Source: Fulvivirga aurantia (GTDB lineage Bacteria > Bacteroidota > Bacteroidia > Cytophagales > Cyclobacteriaceae). Taken from it: a stretch of DNA of 6,798 nt. The notes under the pieces were generated by a model that saw nothing but the letters and a program-made list of their open reading frames with translations, made no database searches and was not told where the DNA came from. Positions 5,466 to 6,798 of this stretch are shown here, piece after piece. Both the position numbers and the translations under genes were made by a program. Numbering within the stretch: position 1 is the first letter of the stretch; every line of letters begins with the position of its first letter. The stretch spans positions 1 to 6,798 of the forward strand of contig NZ_SMMD01000732.1 of the NCBI RefSeq assembly GCF_009711475.1. The letters run 5' to 3'.

Positions 5466-6010
5466 AGCTCGCATCGTTGATCTTCCAGCGTTTCTACTGC
5501 TTCATCGAGATCTAGTGTAGACTTAGTCTCATCCATTTTTTCTTTAAAAGACTGCTTGAGTTCTTTTCTTTTCATGGCTTCTACAAATCGCCTTACGTCC
5601 GTTTTGCTTTCTAAAATAAGGGGTGGTACTTGCGTAGGCTTGTTGTCATCATCTTTGGCAACCATCGTTACGTAAGAAGTATTGGTGTGTTTTACACTCC
5701 CGTTTTTTACGTTTTCTGCTATAACTTTTATACCAACTATTAGTGAAGTGTTGCCCACAAAATTAATCGAGGCATGTAAAGAGACTAGTTCACCTACTTC
5801 TATGGGTTGTAAGAAATCTACTACATCTATCGATACCGTCACGCAATATGTGCCTGCATGTTTACTGGCACAGGCATAAGCAACCTTATCAATGAGAGAG
5901 AGTAAAATACCTCCATGTATTTTGCCACCAAAATTGGCATAAGAGGGTATCATTAATTCAGTAATTGTGGTTTTTGAGTACTCTACTTTTCTTCCTGATA
6001 AGTTTTGCAT
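5450..6010 (-). CDS. hotdog-fold acyl-CoA thioesterase (YciA/YkhA/BACH type)
   Basis: Hydrolyses acyl-CoA to free acid plus CoA in the cytoplasm, setting CoA and acyl pools. In the 186-residue protein the hotdog domain covers about residues 8-118. The family's N-terminal signature is clear: NFGGKIHGGILLSLIDKVAY (26-45), with N26, H32 and D41 as the expected catalytic or CoA-pocket residues. It is followed by VDFLQPIEVGELV and the strand SYVTMVAKD. Residues about 120-186 form a charged extension, first FVEAMKRKELKQSFKEKM (basic helix), then an acidic tail to ELKLSD. This makes it longer than E. coli YciA (132) and closer to Bacillus YkhA-type proteins. The gene is monocistronic, convergent with the MazG-like gene and divergent from the lipoprotein gene. 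An 8-bp inverted repeat lies just upstream of its start. Chain-length specificity is unknown. Confidence 0.92.
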   Translation of the reverse strand: MQNLSGRKVEYSKTTITELMIPSYANFGGKIHGGILLSLIDKVAYACASKHAGTYCVTVSIDVVDFLQPIEVGELVSLHASINFVGNTSLIVGIKVIAENVKNGSVKHTNTSYVTMVAKDDDNKPTQVPPLILESKTDVRRFVEAMKRKELKQSFKEKMDETKSTLDLDEAVETLEDQRCELKLSD

Positions 6011-6019
6011 AGTTGAAGA

Positions 6020-6045
6020 TAGTAAAAGCCTTGAAGATTTTACTA
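6020..6045. repeat. 8-bp perfect inverted repeat upstream of the thioesterase start
   Basis: TAGTAAAA (6020-6027), a 10-base spacer, then TTTTACTA (6038-6045). The near arm is 9 bases upstream of the thioesterase ATG on the minus strand, so in its mRNA this could form a leader hairpin near the ribosome binding region. In DNA it could be an operator with half-site centres 18 bases apart. The stem is A-T rich and could be chance. Confidence 0.35.
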
Positions 6046-6083
6046 ATAGACATAAAAGGTCCTAAATAAGTAAGCCCTAATAG

Positions 6084-6113
6084 TTTGTATAACCCCAAAT
6101 TTCAGTAGCTTCG
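6084..6113 (+). promoter_or_regulatory. candidate Bacteroidota-type promoter for the lipoprotein gene
   Basis: TTTG at 6084-6087 as the -33 element, an 18-base spacer, then TAGCTTCG at 6106-6113, one mismatch from the TAnnTTTG -7 consensus of the Bacteroidota primary sigma factor. Transcription would start near 6119-6121, leaving a leader of about 12 bases before the ATG at 6133. Spacing and position agree well, but the call is by eye only. Confidence 0.42.
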
Positions 6114-6132
6114 ATTTTTTACTTCAGATATC

Positions 6133-6750
6133 ATGAAAAATATAATTTATTGTATTATTACAATCGTGTTGATTAGCTGTGATACAAAGCAATCAGAAAG
6201 TAAGACAACAAAAGGTATCAATCAAGAGCTATCAGAAGTTTTGAAAAGAATGAAAGCGCTTGATCAAAAGTATAGGCATCAATTAATGGATATTGAAGAC
6301 ATGCGAAAGCGTGATAGCATTTGGATGTTGCAAGCTAAGATCGACCGTGAAAATTTGAAAATACTTGAAGATATAATCTCCGAATACGGATTTCCAGGAA
6401 GAAGCTTGGTGGGAGAGGATGGGTCAAGAGCTGCATTTTTGATACTCCAGCATAGCTCAGAAGAAACTATGGAAAAACATTATGATTTAATTTTGGAAGC
6501 TGGAGAAAATAACGAATTAGCCATGCATCGTGCAGCTATGTTTCAAGATCGAGTGCTTATGAATCGAGGGGAAAAACAGGTCTATAGAACTCAAATCTAT
6601 TCCAAACGTGTGATAAAATCAGAGACAGGAGAATCTTACGATAGTGCATATGTTTGGCCAATTGAAGATCTTCGGGGAGTAAACAAAAGAAGATTGGAAG
6701 TAGGCTTAAATGAAAGTGTTGAAATATACGCAGCGGGTTTTGGAGTATAG
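6133..6750 (+). CDS. putative lipoprotein of the DUF6624 type
   Basis: A 205-residue protein with a short hydrophobic signal (IIYCIITIVLISC) ending in the lipobox L13-I14-S15-C16, so C16 should be lipidated after signal peptidase II cleavage. The mature part opens with a polar linker (17-30) and a charged helical region (31-80). A conserved-looking domain follows, with YGFPGRSLVG (85-94), AAFLILQHSS (100-109), QDRVLMNRGEKQVYRTQIY (138-156) and WPIEDLRGVNKRRLEVGL (175-192). This YGxPG...VG...QH...DR...Q.Y.TQ order is what I remember of DUF6624, a family of unknown function seen often in Bacteroidota. No known catalytic triad is recognised, although H107 in the QH motif is a candidate functional residue. 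It has its own candidate promoter and no same-strand neighbour within the window. Lipoprotein nature is well supported; family assignment is from memory. Confidence 0.82.
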   Translation: MKNIIYCIITIVLISCDTKQSESKTTKGINQELSEVLKRMKALDQKYRHQLMDIEDMRKRDSIWMLQAKIDRENLKILEDIISEYGFPGRSLVGEDGSRAAFLILQHSSEETMEKHYDLILEAGENNELAMHRAAMFQDRVLMNRGEKQVYRTQIYSKRVIKSETGESYDSAYVWPIEDLRGVNKRRLEVGLNESVEIYAAGFGV

Positions 6751-6798
6751 TTCGATTCGCAGGATTAGTCATTGAAATATTTACTTATACTAAAAAAA

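Noticed and set aside
6744..6791. AGTATA/TATACT repeat after the lipoprotein gene as a terminator
   Set aside because: It has only 6 bp, all but one pair A-T, with a 36-base loop; expected by chance in AT-rich DNA.
1..6798. Mobile element, prophage, defence island, CRISPR or RNA genes
   Set aside because: No transposase, integrase, direct-repeat arrays, terminal repeats or tRNA/rRNA-like stretches were seen; gene content and composition are those of a conserved chromosome segment.

Overview
The window looks like ordinary chromosomal DNA from a member of the Bacteroidota, probably a marine or soil Cytophagales-type bacterium. Base composition is AT-rich and even throughout. Genes are tightly packed, with no strong Shine-Dalgarno sequences. 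Two protein families (DUF7935-like and DUF6624-like) are ones I remember mainly from this phylum, and a candidate promoter resembles the TTTG / TAnnTTTG type used there. The genus is not identifiable by eye.

Layout: (1) 1-507, minus strand: the first 169 codons of a 4'-phosphopantetheinyl transferase whose 3' end lies outside the window. (2) 569-2590, plus strand: a probable three-gene operon of a seven-bladed WD40 protein, a DivIVA-domain coiled-coil protein and dihydroneopterin aldolase (FolB). The last two overlap by one base. (3) 2587-2904, minus strand: an A-type Fe-S carrier that converges on folB with a 4-base overlap and lacks the usual C-terminal Cys-x-Cys. (4) 3066-5434, plus strand: five tightly packed genes for a membrane-anchored DUF7935-like protein, a DUF1232 (YkvA-like) membrane protein, an HTATIP2-like NAD(P)-binding protein, D-aminoacyl-tRNA deacylase (Dtd) and a MazG-like nucleotide pyrophosphohydrolase. 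(5) 5450-6010, minus strand: a hotdog-fold acyl-CoA thioesterase with a charged C-terminal extension. (6) 6133-6750, plus strand: a lipoprotein of the DUF6624 type with its own candidate promoter.

Functional themes: Dtd and the MazG-like enzyme are both quality-control hydrolases (mischarged D-aminoacyl-tRNAs and non-canonical nucleotides) and are translationally linked. WD40 plus DivIVA are two scaffold-type proteins in one transcription unit, next to a folate enzyme with which they have no obvious functional tie. No tRNA, rRNA, CRISPR, insertion sequence, phage or defence gene was seen, and there is no gene-free stretch above 300 bases. I see no clear new system. The most unusual items are the single-cysteine A-type carrier with a hairpin in its 3' coding end, the WD40-DivIVA pair, and the uncharacterised membrane-protein genes coupled to the dtd operon.
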